From the NCBI GenBank assembly GCA_026710945.1, contig JAPOQA010000007.1, forward strand, positions 1 to 64,000: 64,000 bases of DNA. The letters run 5' to 3'. This document shows positions 63,814 through 64,000 of the stretch, one piece after another. Source of the stretch: Chloroflexota bacterium (lineage in GTDB: Bacteria > Chloroflexota > UBA11872 > VXOZ01). The translations under genes and the position numbers were made by a program. A model generated the notes under the pieces. The model saw only the letters and a program-made list of their open reading frames with translations, did no database searches and was not told the DNA's origin. Every line of letters starts with the position of its first letter. Position 1 is the first letter of the stretch.

Positions 63814-64000
63814 GGTAGTCTCCTCCGATACTCTCGCATCGACTTCCGGCTGGGAATAATCGTCTTCAGAAAGCGTGTGCCGTCAGCCTGCGTGACGAAT
63901 GGCACAAGATGAAGGTAGTCATCTAAATCCACGACGTAGATCATTTGCCCCGGGTAGCGATCCTGGTTTGGGTGCTCCAACACGTCTACCAAGTTGCCTT
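63810..64000 (-). CDS. small toxin of a type II toxin-antitoxin pair, 5' end outside window
   Basis: The frame runs off the window edge, so only the last 63 codons are present. The visible part has VDVLEHPNQDRYPGQMIYVV, then DYLHLVPFV and the FLKTIIPSRK motif, which is characteristic of a widespread small toxin family (RelE/BrnT-like, COG2929 neighbours) found next to CopG-type antitoxins. It is probably an mRNA interferase. A TTG at 63992 could pass as a start but homologous proteins extend further upstream, so this is read as partial. Confidence 0.75.
   Translation of the reverse strand, partial: GNLVDVLEHPNQDRYPGQMIYVVDLDDYLHLVPFVTQADGTRFLKTIIPSRKSMREYRRRLP

Overview
The window is a GC-rich bacterial chromosome segment carrying ordinary housekeeping genes, two accessory systems and almost no mobile-gene debris. 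There is no rRNA, CRISPR array or intact transposase. The organism is not certain. An N-methylhydantoinase pair, an actinobacterial-style inositol-phospholipid gene set, an NHLM-type peptide exporter, Tat-like lipoproteins and scattered short palindromic repeats fit a Chloroflexota-like environmental bacterium (possibly marine or host-associated). This is an inference; no marker gene here settles it.

Layout. 1-600: non-coding, repeat-rich. 601-2892 (-): a DegT-type aminotransferase and a TIM-barrel sugar isomerase. 3101-8723 (+): arginine biosynthesis (argD, argG, argH) interleaved with a coiled-coil membrane protein and a winged-helix protein. 9164-10480: heme O synthase and tRNA-Asn. 10531-18584 (+): a SAM methyltransferase, then a probable ribosomally made secreted peptide with its own promoter and terminator, then a complete three-gene NHLM exporter (membrane-fusion protein, C39-peptidase ABC, second ABC). 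18714-30500 (-): a NERD protein, then a catabolic cluster (two-domain deacetylase-like protein, C45 acyltransferase/hydrolase, NIF3-like protein, solute-binding lipoprotein, FAD amine/amino-acid oxidase, HyuA and HyuB). 30735-37644 (-): an atypical sulfatase, ndk, split heptose genes rfaE2/rfaE1, ribokinase, a WecG-type and a family-4 glycosyltransferase.

37732-43534 (-) is a compact, AT-richer operon that looks like a reduced DNA phosphorothioation system: cysteine desulfurase (DndA-like), DndC, a DUF262/DUF1524 HNH nuclease (SspE/GmrSD-like), a GIY-YIG nuclease and a DndB-like DGQHR protein. DndD/DndE and SspB/SspC are absent from the window. This is the strongest candidate for an undescribed system.

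43741-48822 (+): an ArsR regulator followed by ino1, an acyltransferase, a PHP phosphoesterase, a PimA-like mannosyltransferase and a CDP-alcohol phosphatidyltransferase. Together these can make phosphatidylinositol and mannosylated, acylated derivatives, echoing the mycobacterial pgsA-patA-pimA block. 48901-53335 (-): the SAM cycle (mtnP, a PfkB kinase, ahcY, metK). 53810-64000: YtxH and small membrane proteins, a housekeeping cysteine desulfurase, tpiA, a glycosidase-like lipoprotein, a VOC protein, a methyltransferase, a scramblase-like protein, a YbaY-type lipoprotein and a toxin-antitoxin pair cut by the window edge. Two copies of a roughly 240-260 bp repeat with inverted ends lie at 36279-36537 and 61990-62226.
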